DNA from: Apostichopus japonicus
Lineage: Eukaryota; Echinodermata; Holothuroidea; Aspidochirotida; Stichopodidae
DNA length: 64,000 nucleotides
Assembly: GCF_037975245.1 (NCBI RefSeq)
Contig: NC_092564.1
Coordinates: 16,127,984 to 16,191,983, forward strand
Reading direction: 5' to 3'
The position numbers were made by a program, and so were the translations under genes. A model generated the notes under the pieces. It did no database searches. It was not told the origin of the DNA and saw only the letters and a list, made by a program, of their open reading frames with translations. Shown one piece after another: positions 1-12,158 of the stretch; the stretch's first letter is position 1, and the number at the start of each line of letters is the position of its first letter.

Positions 1-300
1 CCACCATAAAGGCATTTGCACACTGGTAGAAAATGTTGTCTTAAAAGGATTGTCTGGTGGCCCAAAAAAGTTACCTTAAAAAATAGTAAATAATTTTCCA
101 AACATGTTGTCAAAGTATGAGAACGCTAATGTTGCGTTTGACAGAGAAACGATTTTTTAATCGTTATAGATAGACATTTCAAATATGTTTTGAACAGTAC
201 AATACGTGACGTCAGCTCTGCCATAGCAGATTGCGTCATAACCCACCCTCCGCACAGTACCTATACGGTAATCACAACAAAAACAGCGTTTGTATACAGA

Positions 301-810
301 TAAATTTCTTCCTTAATTTCCGGTGAAATTTCTTAAAAATTAGATATGTTTTCGAAAACTCCTTAAGCCGCCATGTACTTGATCGGTGGTTCCGTGGTCT
401 TTGTGAAACACAAGGTAAATTTTAACAGCAGACTCTGAGTTGTTCAGGCTATACATCGCGCTGTCCAGCTCCAACGCGAAAAATGTTCGCATGTAGGCTA
501 TACTCAAACGTTGACAATCGGACAGTTCTGCGAAGCCTAAGCTTCCCAGTGCTACATTCTGCTCTGACAACGATTCGGTAAATTTCTTCAATAATTTCCG
601 GTGAAATTTCTTATAAATTAGATATGATTTAAAAAACTCCTTAAGCCGCCATATATGTAGTAGATCGGTGGTTTCGTGGTCTTTGTGTAACACAAGATAA
701 GTTTTAACAGCAGGCTCTTGGTTGTTTATACATCGCGGTATCCAGCTCCAGCGCGAAGGATGTTCGCGTGTATAGGCTACTGTAACGTTTACAATCGGAC
801 AGTTCTGCGA
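301..810. repeat. Tandem duplication, two diverged copies at 278-bp spacing
   Basis: The copies are 301-533 and 579-810, separated by 45 bp. Both start TAAATTTCTTC and end ACAGTTCTGCGA, and they share long matching stretches such as CTCCTTAAGCCGCCAT and TCGTGGTCTTTGTG-like segments, with scattered substitutions and small indels. A 162-codon open frame on the - strand (340-828) spans both copies in matching frame, with a recurring AVK.YLV.HKDH.TTD motif. In that motif three of the four base differences I counted change the amino acid. That argues against selection on a protein, so I list this as a repeat and not a gene. Confidence 0.85.
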
Positions 811-1359
811 TGACATCGATTCCGCCAAGTTTCATCTTTCGGTTTAACGAGTACTTTACAAGTTTCCTTTTACTGTTAATTTGATCCGTGAATTTTATTT
901 CAGCGATTTCGAAGAACAGTTAATGAAATGTGGTTTGAGTGTGAGTGCACTATGTGTACCGCTATACAAGTACACCAACTGAGCATCGTAGTATATACGT
1001 TCGCGAGTATGTACGTTATATATATGAGGCAATCCAATGTGTTTACACGTGAGTTTATTTGCTGCGGAATTGGGAGTGCTAACTTCAAGTCGCCTGTTTT
1101 GCCTATCTGCAAGCACTACGTCAATCACCATATTGAAGCGTTCGAACAAACGGTACTTTTGGTGAGAAACTGGTGAATTTGAAAACCAGATTTCTACAAG
1201 ACAAAAACGTCGAATGGGGACAATTTTTACATGGTTAGAAAGAGAAAAATAATAACTACAAGGACAATGTATCAAAATCTTCCACCAGACAATTCCTTTA
1301 AAGTATTTACCAAGAAATTTGGATATTTTTTGCAAAGGTTTAAAGTTCATTAGCCCCCT

Positions 1360-1378
1360 CCCCCCCCCCCCCCCCCCC
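1360..1378 (+). repeat. Poly(C) run of 19
   Basis: This is an uninterrupted run of 19 C. It is one of more than a dozen long G or C homopolymers spread through the introns on both strands. Confidence 0.95.
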
Positions 1379-3770
1379 AATGTATTTAAGCCCCAAATGA
1401 TAGTATTGCCAAAAGTTGCTTGATGTTTGCAAAATATTTTCCCAGATGGTTCTGCATGTCTCCAAATAACGTCGAAACATAGAGGAATGTTTCACTGAGG
1501 GAAAGGTAATATGAAGGCGGTAGTAAAAATACTTGCTGCAGTTGGATCATGATTGAAAATTATTTGACTTTTGTAGTGTTATTTGGGGTCAATACTGATG
1601 AGCTACTTGTCTGCGCTCTGACCCAGCCAATACCTAATAATTAGACATAGTTGGATAACTCACAATCATAACAAAGCTCTCTTTGTTCAGGTTCATCATC
1701 CTGGGTGCAATTAGTTCACTGGATTATTCTCACAGAGTATACTTTTCGAAGACCTTGTGTTTCTTTTGTTGAATTCACTCCTCACTTCCCTGTCTTTTCA
1801 CAACAATTGCACTATGGCTCGCCCATGTCTAGAGTACTTGGTTTTTGGCACTACAGTTGAATATTGCATCCACAGATCATAGGGAATTGCTTTCACAAAA
1901 TGACCGAGAGAGATCTAATATGGCCCTTTCATGTCTGCAAAGTTGGAGAACTAGAATGTTATGTGAAATTAATGATCTGATGTCACAAATTATAGGAAGT
2001 CTTTGTTTGTCTAGCCCCAGGTCCTTGTATGTCTAGCTCCTCTGGTGTGCCATGAATAACCAAAGCTGAGAAATCAAACCCATCATCTTAACCATATATA
2101 GAGGTACAGTTGCTTGTGATTATCAACATCTCCCATCCCCCTCCCTCTGCCCAAAACAACTTAGATTCTTGTAAATATTGAATCACATTATGTCTGGTTA
2201 AATTGCATATGACTAGTTAGAATGCAGACCCAAGGCCTACAATCAACTCAAAATATACATTAGCTTCAAGGAAACATAATAAAGTGACAATATTTATTAT
2301 GTATGCACAAGTAGTTAAAAATTTAAAAGGCCATTTGTATCATTAGATACAGGTAATTTGAAATGAAATATCAACTAAAAGAAAAAAAACAAATGCATTG
2401 AATTGATTTAATACCAAGGAATACCTTAATAGAAAGAGAATAAACTGACTTTCGCAAAAACAATAAAATACTTAACGTTGAAAGGCCCCGAATGTTTGAA
2501 GGCTAGATGTATGTTGACGACAATAGGAAGTAATTTAGCATAAGTTATTAGGTTAAGTTTTGCTTTAGCCTTACTCAAGATTTTGGAAGCAAGGTCTTAA
2601 ACATACTATGCATGTGTAATATGTAACTGTTTGTTGGCTAAGGCAGCAAGAAAAAACAAATGTGTTTGAGATGTGTATCTACCATCTTTTTACCGACACC
2701 AAAAAGTTGAAGACCATCATAATGTTGCAAAAATAATCCCCAAGTTAGGTCTTGGATGTGAAAGTACAATTGAAGTTAGTTACTGCTCAATTGCACGTTC
2801 TCAATGGTTATTTTCAATTTTAATTAAGACCTATTTTCAGTTTTACTTATGACACTTGCTGCCAAAAAAATCATACATACCTAGGCTGTGTCCAGCGTTA
2901 GGGCATGTAATTTAGTTAATTTTTGCAATTCCTTTGCAAAAATCTGCCTAATTTTATTACCTTTTTCGTGCATTTCTTATGACCCGGGTAATTTGATATA
3001 TTTTATGAGGTACTTTTCCCTCTCCTTTTACCTCTCCTTCATTTGTATAAATTTGTTACCGCCAGACTGTGTGGCAAAATTCAAAATACAGCTATAATTA
3101 TGGTGAAACAGAGACACTATATACACACACTGCCAGGAGCTTCCATTTATGAGTCATCATCTTGCATTAATTTAGAGGCCCTTTGTTGTGACGTTTTGCA
3201 TTGCCCCTGTCACAGAAACAGAGCAAACTAGGTTGATTGTTGCATTGGAGATCGAAAAGATAGGAATTCCATAGCAGTTTGGCTGATCTATTTTACAAGC
3301 ATCTCAACCTACCCCAAGTTTGTTTTGCTTTTTGAAAGGGAAGATAGGTCTGACATAGAACATATCTTAGATATGCGCACTGTTACGTAGACACCACAAC
3401 AACCGTCATATATTGGAAAAGCTACTTCATGGATTGATCTATGTGTGTGAAGTGATGCTCGATTCTTTCACTAGTGACGTACACTGTTATGGTTACCAGG
3501 ATTTTAGTTTGAGTTCAGCACATCAGAGCCCCAGTCCCTGTCCAAGACGTTGGCATCTTAGTCCCAGTGCCCTTACAAGTGGCCACTGGCCCACCTGTAA
3601 ATATGATCGACATTTGGAAGTTAAAATGATCCAAGTTTGGAATTTATGCAGGTAGAAATCCCTGCTGAAACAGATAACATTTTAGAAGTACACACTGTCA
3701 TGAGCTGGTTGTTAAGTTTTATTTGATAGACTGTGTTTGGTTACCATGTCGTATTATATACTCATTTAAT

Positions 3771-3830
3771 CATGACATTGATGAATCTAGCATCATGTTT
3801 AAGCATGACATTGATGAATCTAGCATCATG
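3771..3830 (+). repeat. Exact 27-bp direct repeat
   Basis: The 27-base unit beginning CATGACATTGATGAATC occurs at 3771-3797 and again, unchanged, at 3804-3830, with a 6-bp spacer. The lack of any difference suggests a recent duplication. Confidence 0.95.
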
Positions 3831-5797
3831 CATGCTTTCTAAATTCAGCGATGTAATACCTACCCACATTCATGTATCGGTAGCTGCCAATTCGGTTTTT
3901 AAATTTTTAAGAATATCCATTGCCTGTAAAGTTAACCACCATCCCAGAGTTCCGATGCCATCCCAACAATGAAACATCTTTGGATAGTATGGCAGTAGTC
4001 AGCTGCATGCTCTGATTACATAAGAATAGCATATATATATATATATGACGGTTGCTTGTTACATTTAAATAATGCTAGTCAATGGTGCAGGGTCAACAAG
4101 GAACAGAACAGGGAAAAATGTCGTTTACTTTGTTAGCTTGTCAATTACTGTACATCAAGTAAAGTATAAAATCTCGGCCATTTTCAAAATTATAAGTCTG
4201 ACACAACAGGTAGACACATTAAAGCAGAGAATTGGAAGATATGATACATTCCGTAAGATTAATTAGGAAATTAATTATTAGGTCTGACATCTGCAGAGCT
4301 TTAATATTCTATCTTGTTGTTTTCTTTTTCTTTTTGTTCTACGGCAATTAAGCCACTTTTAAACAGTAGCATCCTTTTGTCTGGTTATGATTTTTGTTAC
4401 TTAAATAACTCAAGAGTTGGGTTACATAGAAATGTATTGTAACAGCTTCCTGTTATTACATGATTCAAGAGAAAAGTCTTTGGGAGTGAACTATACCCCC
4501 CTCCGCCCCCACCCCTAGTCTGTCCTGAATCTGATGGTTTACAAACAATTTGAGAGATATTAAAGCTAATGTAGATAGGTATTTCATCATGTCTCCCAGT
4601 ATCATAGATTTAATGTTTTAAAACTACCTGATTCCTGTATGGAATTTGACATACATTAAACATATGTAATAAACTACTACATTTAAACTACCAGCATTTT
4701 GGATTGGTGATTTACTTGTACCTCAACATCATGTTGCTTATTTTGTTGTCATATCTGCTTAGGTGAACAATTATTCTACAGGAAAAATGACAAAAGTGAT
4801 ACCAACCGGCATCAATTTCAGTGATAATTTTTTTTTTTTTTCAATAATATTTTACTAAATTGTAGCTCTCTGATCGCTTCCATTCATATACTGAGAGGAT
4901 CCTCTCTATAAATACAAACATGTTTTACAGCTTGCTCGGGTGGTCTCCTGCTCTGAGATCCGTCTAATACTTCACCCGATACCGAGTATTTTATTCACTC
5001 CCAGACACTTACATTTCTAACACTGCAGGTACTTGTTACTCTCTGGCTCGCCTGTCGCGAGCTTTAACATGTAAGCAGCGTCTGTTTTCACGCGGGGAGG
5101 CATCACAGTCCTTGTCAGTCGTTCTATGTAAGCTCTCTCTCTCTGCCAAGCGAAGATTGAAAATGTGAGCTGCGGTTTTTGGAGAATCTTACTGCTCGGC
5201 TATTATTGTCGGCTGTGCAGGCATGTATTACACATCACACTAAAGTGATTGCTTCTCACACCTTAAGCATATGACTCCAAATTAAACTCCAACCGGTATA
5301 TATATAGTTTTGAGTGGCTCGGGATTTACAGGCATAGATCATTGGATTTATTAGCCCCGGAGCTGGTTTTTGGGATTAATTTCGTGGCGACTAGAGGGAA
5401 AAGAAGGGAGAATGTAAGGAAATGCTAAGTGGTCCTGAAAAAAAATGTAAACATGTATTGCATTAGGGAAGCTAGTTTGCTCGTTTCGTTATCTCTCTTA
5501 TCGTTACTGATTGCTAAGAGACGTAAAAAGATGGAGTTAGGAATGAAAATCGTCAGAAAATTTCCGGAAACAAATGTCAAAGGTTTCGGGTCAATTTGCT
5601 ACTTTTCCTGCAGTCAGTCAGTCAGTCAGTCAGTCGGTCATTAAAATGATTGTATTGATAAATAGTATCATGGTTTCTAAAGGTTTGTACTAGGGAGGAT
5701 TTTAGAATTCAGTAATGTGAGCAAACAAATTTAAATGTGTCATGATGGAAGTGACAAGTAGAAAGCAAAAATGAAAAAGAAAGAAAGAGACCAGTGG

Positions 5798-5813
5798 GGG
5801 GGGGGGTGGGGGG
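5798..5813 (+). repeat. Poly(G) tract
   Basis: A nearly pure G tract broken by a single T, within a purine-rich stretch starting about 5760. Similar G tracts occur at 6086-6098 (13 G), 7603-7611 and 8755-8771. Confidence 0.9.
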
Positions 5814-8800
5814 GCACAACAGGGTAGAAATTCAGTCAGATTTCACATTGACATCTCATGCATGGCAGAAAGTGTTGAATTTGAAATGTCTTACCCAGGG
5901 GCATGGGTTTGAAAAATGCAGTGATTTGAATTCTGGACCTTATTTTCCCAACTGTTGATATTGACAGTGTATCTTAAGGGTCTTAGAACACAGGTGTTAA
6001 CTTCATTTCCTTTGGATGCTTCATTAGTCAGTTCGATACAACTTTTGTTTTTCTTACAACCTCTCCGCAGCCTCTTTGGAAAGGCGGGGGGGGGGGGGAG
6101 AGAGGGTGAGTGGTTAATTAATGAATTGAAATAGACAGATGACAACAGGTCATTCTACTAGTCTCATGTGACCTCCTTTTTTATGGTACATGGTATTGAT
6201 TAGAAATTTTGGGTTCTGTTTTTATGTTTTCTTTAGTTTCCTTCGATAGTCTATTTTTGTCATACTTTAGGAAATATATTTTCTCTCTCTCTCTCTCTTT
6301 ATTAACTAGAAGATGAATCGGGATTTTCCCTCTTGCAATAAAACTAATCCTAAATGAAAGATGCCAATCTTCTTCACTCTGCGGGTTGTTTGATATTTTT
6401 GTTCAAATGAAATAAATGGGATCGTCTTTCTACAGCAATAATTAAAAGGTTCATCGTACTAATACCCCTATCAGACAATTGTTTTTGTTTTTGTCATAAG
6501 CAGTTATAGAGCTAAAACAGATCTTTTCCGTTAACTTTGGTTACATCTTTGATATCTCTGTTGATATGAAAATCCCTTACCAAATTGCAGTTCATTAATA
6601 GCTTCATGACTTTAATTATGAAGATATATAGCAAAAGAGAAAAACTTTCACAATAAAGTTTTCCGATTTACATTTCTCCCTGTTTTTGTTATTCAGGTAG
6701 ATTACCAAAAGAAAGTGGTCTGGGCAATAAAAATAAATGTTTTAAAGATGGATATAAGTATTAATTAATTCACTTACTAATTTATCTTGCAAACAAACAA
6801 AAACTTTGTCAGATATGGTTTTGCAATCTTATGTATGAGCAATGTACTTAGCCAGCTTACAAAAGTTACCACCATGATAATGCCTCCTGTCAAATCGTAT
6901 ATGCCACGTGAGGTTAACAACCTCTTATCTTAATCGTGTTACGGTGATGCTTAAAGAGATCGGAAGGAACTTCTCTCCTATTTTACAGTTGAATATAATT
7001 CTGCAAGAAATGGGTAGGGGTAGGTAGAGCAAGGGGTGTATGTGGAGAGGTGGAAGTTTGGAGGCAGTGTAGAATATATACAATTTTTGACTGATTTCCC
7101 TTTGTTTAATAATGATACAATCCTTCTTGAAGCAACCTGTCTTATTTTACATATTATTGGGTCCACATATGATTTGCATTATGCCGATAAAGAAATACAA
7201 TATCCTTTCTCATCAATTTGATGACAATCAGGGAAATCGTTAATGTTTGATATTGTTAATTTGTCTTACCTACTGATTGGTACTTGATGGACAAACAAAA
7301 GTTTCCTCTTAACTCTTTGTGTGTGCCAATTGACCAAAACTATAGTTCATTGGTCAAGAAGCTGTATTTTAGAATTTTAAATTAAATGACAGTCATTATC
7401 CATTCATCTTTGGCAACATCTGTCTGGTTTATGCAAGGGTTTGTATCTGTGGTCCTCTCTCATAAATATTCATAAGATTAGTAAAAAGTCAACCCTAGAA
7501 GTTCTCCTGTACTTTTAAGAATGGACTACAAAATGGATTGTGGCTCGTCTGAATGAAGCATGACTGTATTGTAGGTATGTGTGTACTGTATACGTTTTTT
7601 TTTGGGGGGGGGATACTTTAATTTGTGATAACTCACTAATCTATCCCTTCCGATACTTTGATTTGTGGGGTAACTTAATAATCTACCCCTACGTATTCAA
7701 AGCTCTTGCTTGTTCCTCCTCATTGAAGTCTGTCAAATTGTCCATCTTCTTATTTCTAAGCTATCAGTGTTTCTTCTCCCAGACCCCCGTCCTCTCAAAC
7801 ACATTGTACACACTAAAGGGGGGGGGTGGGGGATGGGAGAAATTCATTTAATCAAGTTGGTTTCACTCCTTAGGCTATTTTTCTTTTTTTTGGTACTCAC
7901 CGTCGAGTGGTGTTGTGTCCGTAAAATGGTGTCTCTCTCTTTCGATCTGTCCCTCTGGGAATTTAAAACTCTCCTACCCTTAGGTATGAAGTTCCCCCCA
8001 GCGGCAATCGACCCACAAAAAAAGAAATTCATCAAGTTCCATTTGCCCTTAAGGGAAAGAGAATGGATACAGAGCAAGTAGGGCAAGTTGTCTAAAATTT
8101 GCACTTCATTAAAATCCCTGTTTCGCTGCTGAGTGGATGCTACTGTAATCAAATTGGATGCATCTCTCTGTCCATCCATTGACCCATATATAATCGAGGC
8201 ATTATCCGCCTCGTATAAAGTGCTCTCGTTCTCTTTTCATTGCAAGTATTTTCTCTCCCCCCCCACTTTTGATTGTCTTTTTTGTCTATTTTTATTATTA
8301 CCATTGTTCTCTATTGTTGTGACAATGTACTGTGGTAATGTGTGCCAGAAGGCTGCATGGCAAGGCGGTGCATTACTGTTCCCGTTTCTTCGTTATCTAT
8401 AGAATTTCGCTCACGAGTGGTATAAAGTGCTATCGTAGAAACCTTAACCAAAATCACGTAAGGAAATGCACGTACACACATTTCTCCCTGCAGAGGAATG
8501 AGAGGGAAAGGCAGCACAGGATGGTTATAGTTCAAGTGATTTATATCTAAAAATTCAACGAGCGCATCGTCATCGTCGTCGTACACTACAAAAAGTGCAC
8601 GTGACATCATCCAAAGTGGTCTGGGAGGAAAATGGGGATATTTTACTTTCACTTTGTATTTCTTTAGGCCATTTTGAATTTTCAAAAGGAACGTATCAAA
8701 GTGAAATGTATCGGAAATGTATTAGGCAGAGGGAAGATGAGGGTATCTCTGGTAGGGGGGTGGGGGGGGGGGATTCTCCAAGACCTTTGTAATAATGGCA

Positions 8801-10135
8801 TTGTAAAAAACGAGTAGAACATGCATGCCCTTATGACTATATTCATGTAGAAAGATTTGCAGCATAAAGTTGAGTCATTTTCCAACTGTTTTGTCAATTT
8901 TCGTTCTGTCAATCAGAGAAGTAGCGTTGCTTGTCATATTTTTCTCAAGGTCCTCCTAAAGCACTACACATATATATATACATATTAATGAAGATAAAAC
9001 TCCAAGTTGCTGATATCACCTCTCCTATAAAATGCTGGTTCTTCACTGTTACAGCTGATATGTACAGCCTTTAAAGTACATTAGACACATACCAGATATG
9101 TTAAAGGAAAAAGTAACACATTATGTGAAATAAGTCTGATACAACTATTATTGGCTAAACAGGAACCTTAATTCAGATGGCTGTAAGTGTTAACCACATA
9201 CATACTGTAGATCTCTCCCTCAGATTGAGAGGTTAAGCTGCATCCAGTTAATCCGTGAATATTATACCTCGTTAGTACTATATGGCGTAATTGTTTGGAC
9301 TGCTGTAGTGTTCACAGTTTGACACAAAATGAAGTTCCATAGTGCTCAACCACTTGTCAGGAAAGAAAAAAAAGAGGTCCTGAAATATCTTTATACATCT
9401 TTAATACTTTATCGCATCAAAATTGTAAAGTAGGAAAAACATTTCAAAGAGTCTGCTATTCAATGAAAAATGATACATTTCGTGAAATATGTCGATGGGA
9501 TGTAGTTTTGAATATTAAAGCGGGGTGCATTCAGATGGTGTGTTTGCTGTGTAAAGACAAAGTTAAACTTGAAAAAGTGCCTATATGGTATTGATTATTC
9601 CAGTTATGAAACCTGTAACAGAGGTGTATGAAGATAGTTTCATATATTTTATTATCTTGAATTAACCTTTTATCAGAAGCTCTGTATATAGTTGTCATGG
9701 TCATTTAGGCGATTGAGAGTAAATAAACAGTTGCTAGCAGCATTTTGGACAAGAAATGATTTTTATGACATTCAGGTATTGATATATAGAAATATGTATC
9801 TGTTTACCGAAATGAAAATTCCGGTGGAAAGTGTAGTAAGATAATTATACATTTTAATAATTGAACTCCACCCTTCCCCCTCCCCCTCCCCCTGCTTTAA
9901 TTAGCCATGTACGAAAAAAAAAATGTTAAAATCATTATAATTGCTGACGGCATGACCTCATTATATTACCCAAACGATACTTTAACACTGCTGCAATCTA
10001 GTGTCGTACATTGCCGAGATACTGCAGATGTAGATCATTCTTCTCAAGTCTTTCATCGGACAAGTGCTGTATTCTGGGTATTTGAATTGGACGATGATTC
10101 GATACTAACAACCCCCTCTCTTTCTCTCTCTCCAG

Positions 10136-10168
10136 GGCGGGAACACAGTCAAGAAGTTCAGGGAGGAG
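10136..10168 (+). CDS. PCBP: PCBP-family gene, 33-nt exon completing the KH1 GXXG loop (partial CDS)
   Basis: This exon encodes 11 residues, GGNTVKKFREE. They align without gaps to the human PCBP segment KGESVKKMREE that follows the invariant IIGK, so the exon supplies the second half of the KH1 GXXG loop and the helix after it. That loop contacts the nucleic-acid backbone in KH domains. The acceptor is a long CT tract ending in CCAG and the donor is GAG|GTAAGC. Both ends are phase 0. The preceding exon, which should encode the first beta strand, first helix and IIGK, was not found between 1 and 10135 and probably lies upstream. The call rests on in-frame continuity with the next KH1 exon at 21162. 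An 11-residue match alone would be weak, but the length, phase and position match the vertebrate gene as I recall it. Confidence 0.9.
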
Positions 10169-10774
10169 GTAAGCAAATAATCACTTAAATTGTAACAAAG
10201 GTTCCTTTATATTCTAGTGCAGTATTTACCTTCTCTGAAGGAGAAAGTGTGCACGTTTGCTCTGAGTCTTGACTTTTAGTCTATTGAGGAAAATGCATCA
10301 GGTGATAGATTGATAGATGGGGAAAAAAAAAACTCATTATCGTAGAAAATATTCAAATTGGATGATTTATATTCATTTCATAATTAAAGTTTCCCCCTTT
10401 GAAGTAAGGGAATATGAGCCTCCAAGCATTCATAATATGTCGTGAAGATGTTAATTTTCATTAGTTTAATAGTTAGCCCAGCTTTGCCGTAAGTATGAAC
10501 GTTTCCAGTATATTAAGTTACACACAGATCCTATCTTAATTTTTTACCCATAATCCATAAATTATAGAAAGGATGATGAAACTCTGAATATGAGGGAAAG
10601 AGAAAACGCATAAAGGAGAACTTTGATATTATATTTCTTTGAATACAGGATAGCCAGTGCAACAGATGCCACATTGACATTTCTTGTAGAGTCTGTTAAT
10701 ACTTAAGAACACATATCATACCATTGGTGCACGTATAGTCAGTAGTTGTTGTTGTTGTTGTTGGAAAAACAACT

Positions 10775-11580
10775 TTAGATGAAACCAGGGGTGAAAGTCA
10801 ACTGTCTACTATAATAGATGAAACTAGGCTAGGAAAGTTAACTTTCTAATATTAACAAAAACAGGGTAGGATAGTCAACTGTCTACTATAATAGATAAAA
10901 CTAGGCTAGGAAAGTTAACTTTCTAATATTGACAAAACCAAGGTAGGATAGTTAACTGTCTACTATAATAGATAAAACTAGGCTAGGAAAGTCAACTTTC
11001 TAATATTGACAAAAAATAGGGTAGGATAGTCAACTGTCTACTATAATAGATAAAACTAGGATAGGTAAGTTAACTTTCTAATATTGACAAAACCAGGGTA
11101 GGATAGTCAACTGTCTACTATAATAGATAAAACTAGGCTACAGTAGGAATGTTAACTTTCTAATATTGACAAAGCCAGGGTAGGATAGTCAACTGTCTAC
11201 TATAATAGCTAAAACTAGGCTAGGAAAGTCAACTTTCTAATATTGACAAAACCAGGGTAGGATAGTAAACTGTCTACTATAATAGATAAAACTAGGCTAG
11301 GAAAAATTAACTTCCAATATTGACAATACCAGGGTAGGATAGTCAACTGTCTACTATAATAGATAAACCTAGGCTAGGAAAGTTAACTAATTGACAAAAC
11401 CAGGGTAGGATAGTCAACTGTCTACAATAGAAAAAAACAGGATTGAAAAGTTATCTTTCTAATATATTCATACAGAAAACCATGGTGGGAAAGTCAACTG
11501 TTTAACTATGAAAAAAAAAAAGCAGGAAAATGAAAACACCAGGTTAAGGAATTACGTCAACTATCCATTACAGGCAAATA
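10775..11580. repeat. Minisatellite, 77-bp unit, about ten copies
   Basis: The anchor ACTGTCTAC recurs at 10801, 10878, 10955, 11033, 11110, 11192, 11269, 11346 and 11417, with degenerate copies near 11497 and 11552. Spacing is 77 bp with three exceptions (78, 82 and 71). Each full unit contains GTCAACTGTCTACTATAATA and usually the perfect 12-bp palindrome AAAGTTAACTTT or a one-base variant. The copies degrade toward the 3' end, which faces the foldback element at 11681. Part of the unit, TTCTAATATTGAC, also occurs in the right arm of that element. No continuous reading frame is maintained. Confidence 0.95.
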
Positions 11581-11680
11581 CAGCAGGATAGGAAACTAGT
11601 TTTGTCAGTAAAAAAAATGGAATGAATTATCACTTATAAAACAGTGGAGTCAATTGTATTCAAATGAGACCAGTTGGCAA

Positions 11681-12158
11681 GTAACTTTACAGTCTGTCCT
11701 CTTTTGATTTTTGGTCAGTACTAGAAGAATAAAACCTTCTGGTTTTGGTGTTAAACGCCTCTGAACAGCCGCTTACATCATGACCTTGAGAGCTGAAGTC
11801 AGTATTTATCCCTTTCCAATTGTTTTTTGGCATGAAATTTGGAGGAAGCCAAAGCAAATAACATTGATTGATTGCACTTCAAAATGCTCCATGCAACCAT
11901 CTCACTGGGGTTTCATCGATTCTAGAAAAGAACAACACTTCTGTTTTAGTGTTCACATAATAAAAAGAGACCTTGCCTTCCTGGAAAATGTTGCTCTGAG
12001 TTTTTATCTATAATTTGGCATGAGAAATGGATAAATACAGACTTAAACACTCAAGGTCATGATTTAAGTGGATGTTAAAAGGAGTTTACACCAAAGCCAG
12101 AAGGTTTTATTCTTCTAATATTGACCAAATATGAATAGAGGACAGACTATAAAGTTAC
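11681..12158. mobile_element. Foldback/MITE-like element with ~135-bp inverted arms
   Basis: The left arm (11681-11816) and right arm (12024-12158) are imperfect reverse complements. Shared blocks, read on the left, include GTAACTTTAC-AGTCTGTCCTC, AGAAGAATAAAACCTTCTGG, ATGACCTTGAG and AGTATTTATCC. A roughly 207-bp loop separates the arms. The structure fits a non-autonomous DNA transposon of the foldback or MITE type. No transposase is encoded: the 77-codon open frame at 11780-12013 has no recognisable motif. I could not identify a clear target-site duplication (flanks GTTGGCAA and CTGTGGGA), so the exact ends are uncertain by a few bases. Confidence 0.85.

Larger units (their letters stand above)
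1..10135 (+). other. Intron of the PCBP gene or its 5' flank, no coding exon recognised
   Basis: I looked here for the PCBP start exon and the exon ending in IIGK and saw neither. The region is AT-rich with short simple repeats. Contents I can support are a 278-bp tandem duplication at 301-810, a C19 run at 1360-1378, an exact 27-bp repeat at 3771-3830, a TCAG repeat near 5610-5635, several G runs (5798-5813, 6086-6098, 7603-7611, 7820-7826, 8755-8771) and a CpG-richer patch around 5040-5110. Open frames on either strand are short, low-complexity or repeat-derived. The acceptor at 10135 shows that at least the 3' end of this stretch is intron. Confidence 0.75.

Noticed and set aside
1-10135. 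Search for the PCBP start exon and the exon ending IIGK
   Set aside because: No convincing match was seen by eye. These exons are probably upstream of the window.
9907-10188. 93-residue open frame over the 33-nt exon
   Set aside because: It uses a different frame from the KH1 residues and has an unrelated composition.
10775-11580. Regular repeats as a CRISPR array
   Set aside because: Units are contiguous 77-bp tandem copies without unique spacers, inside a eukaryotic intron and with no cas genes.
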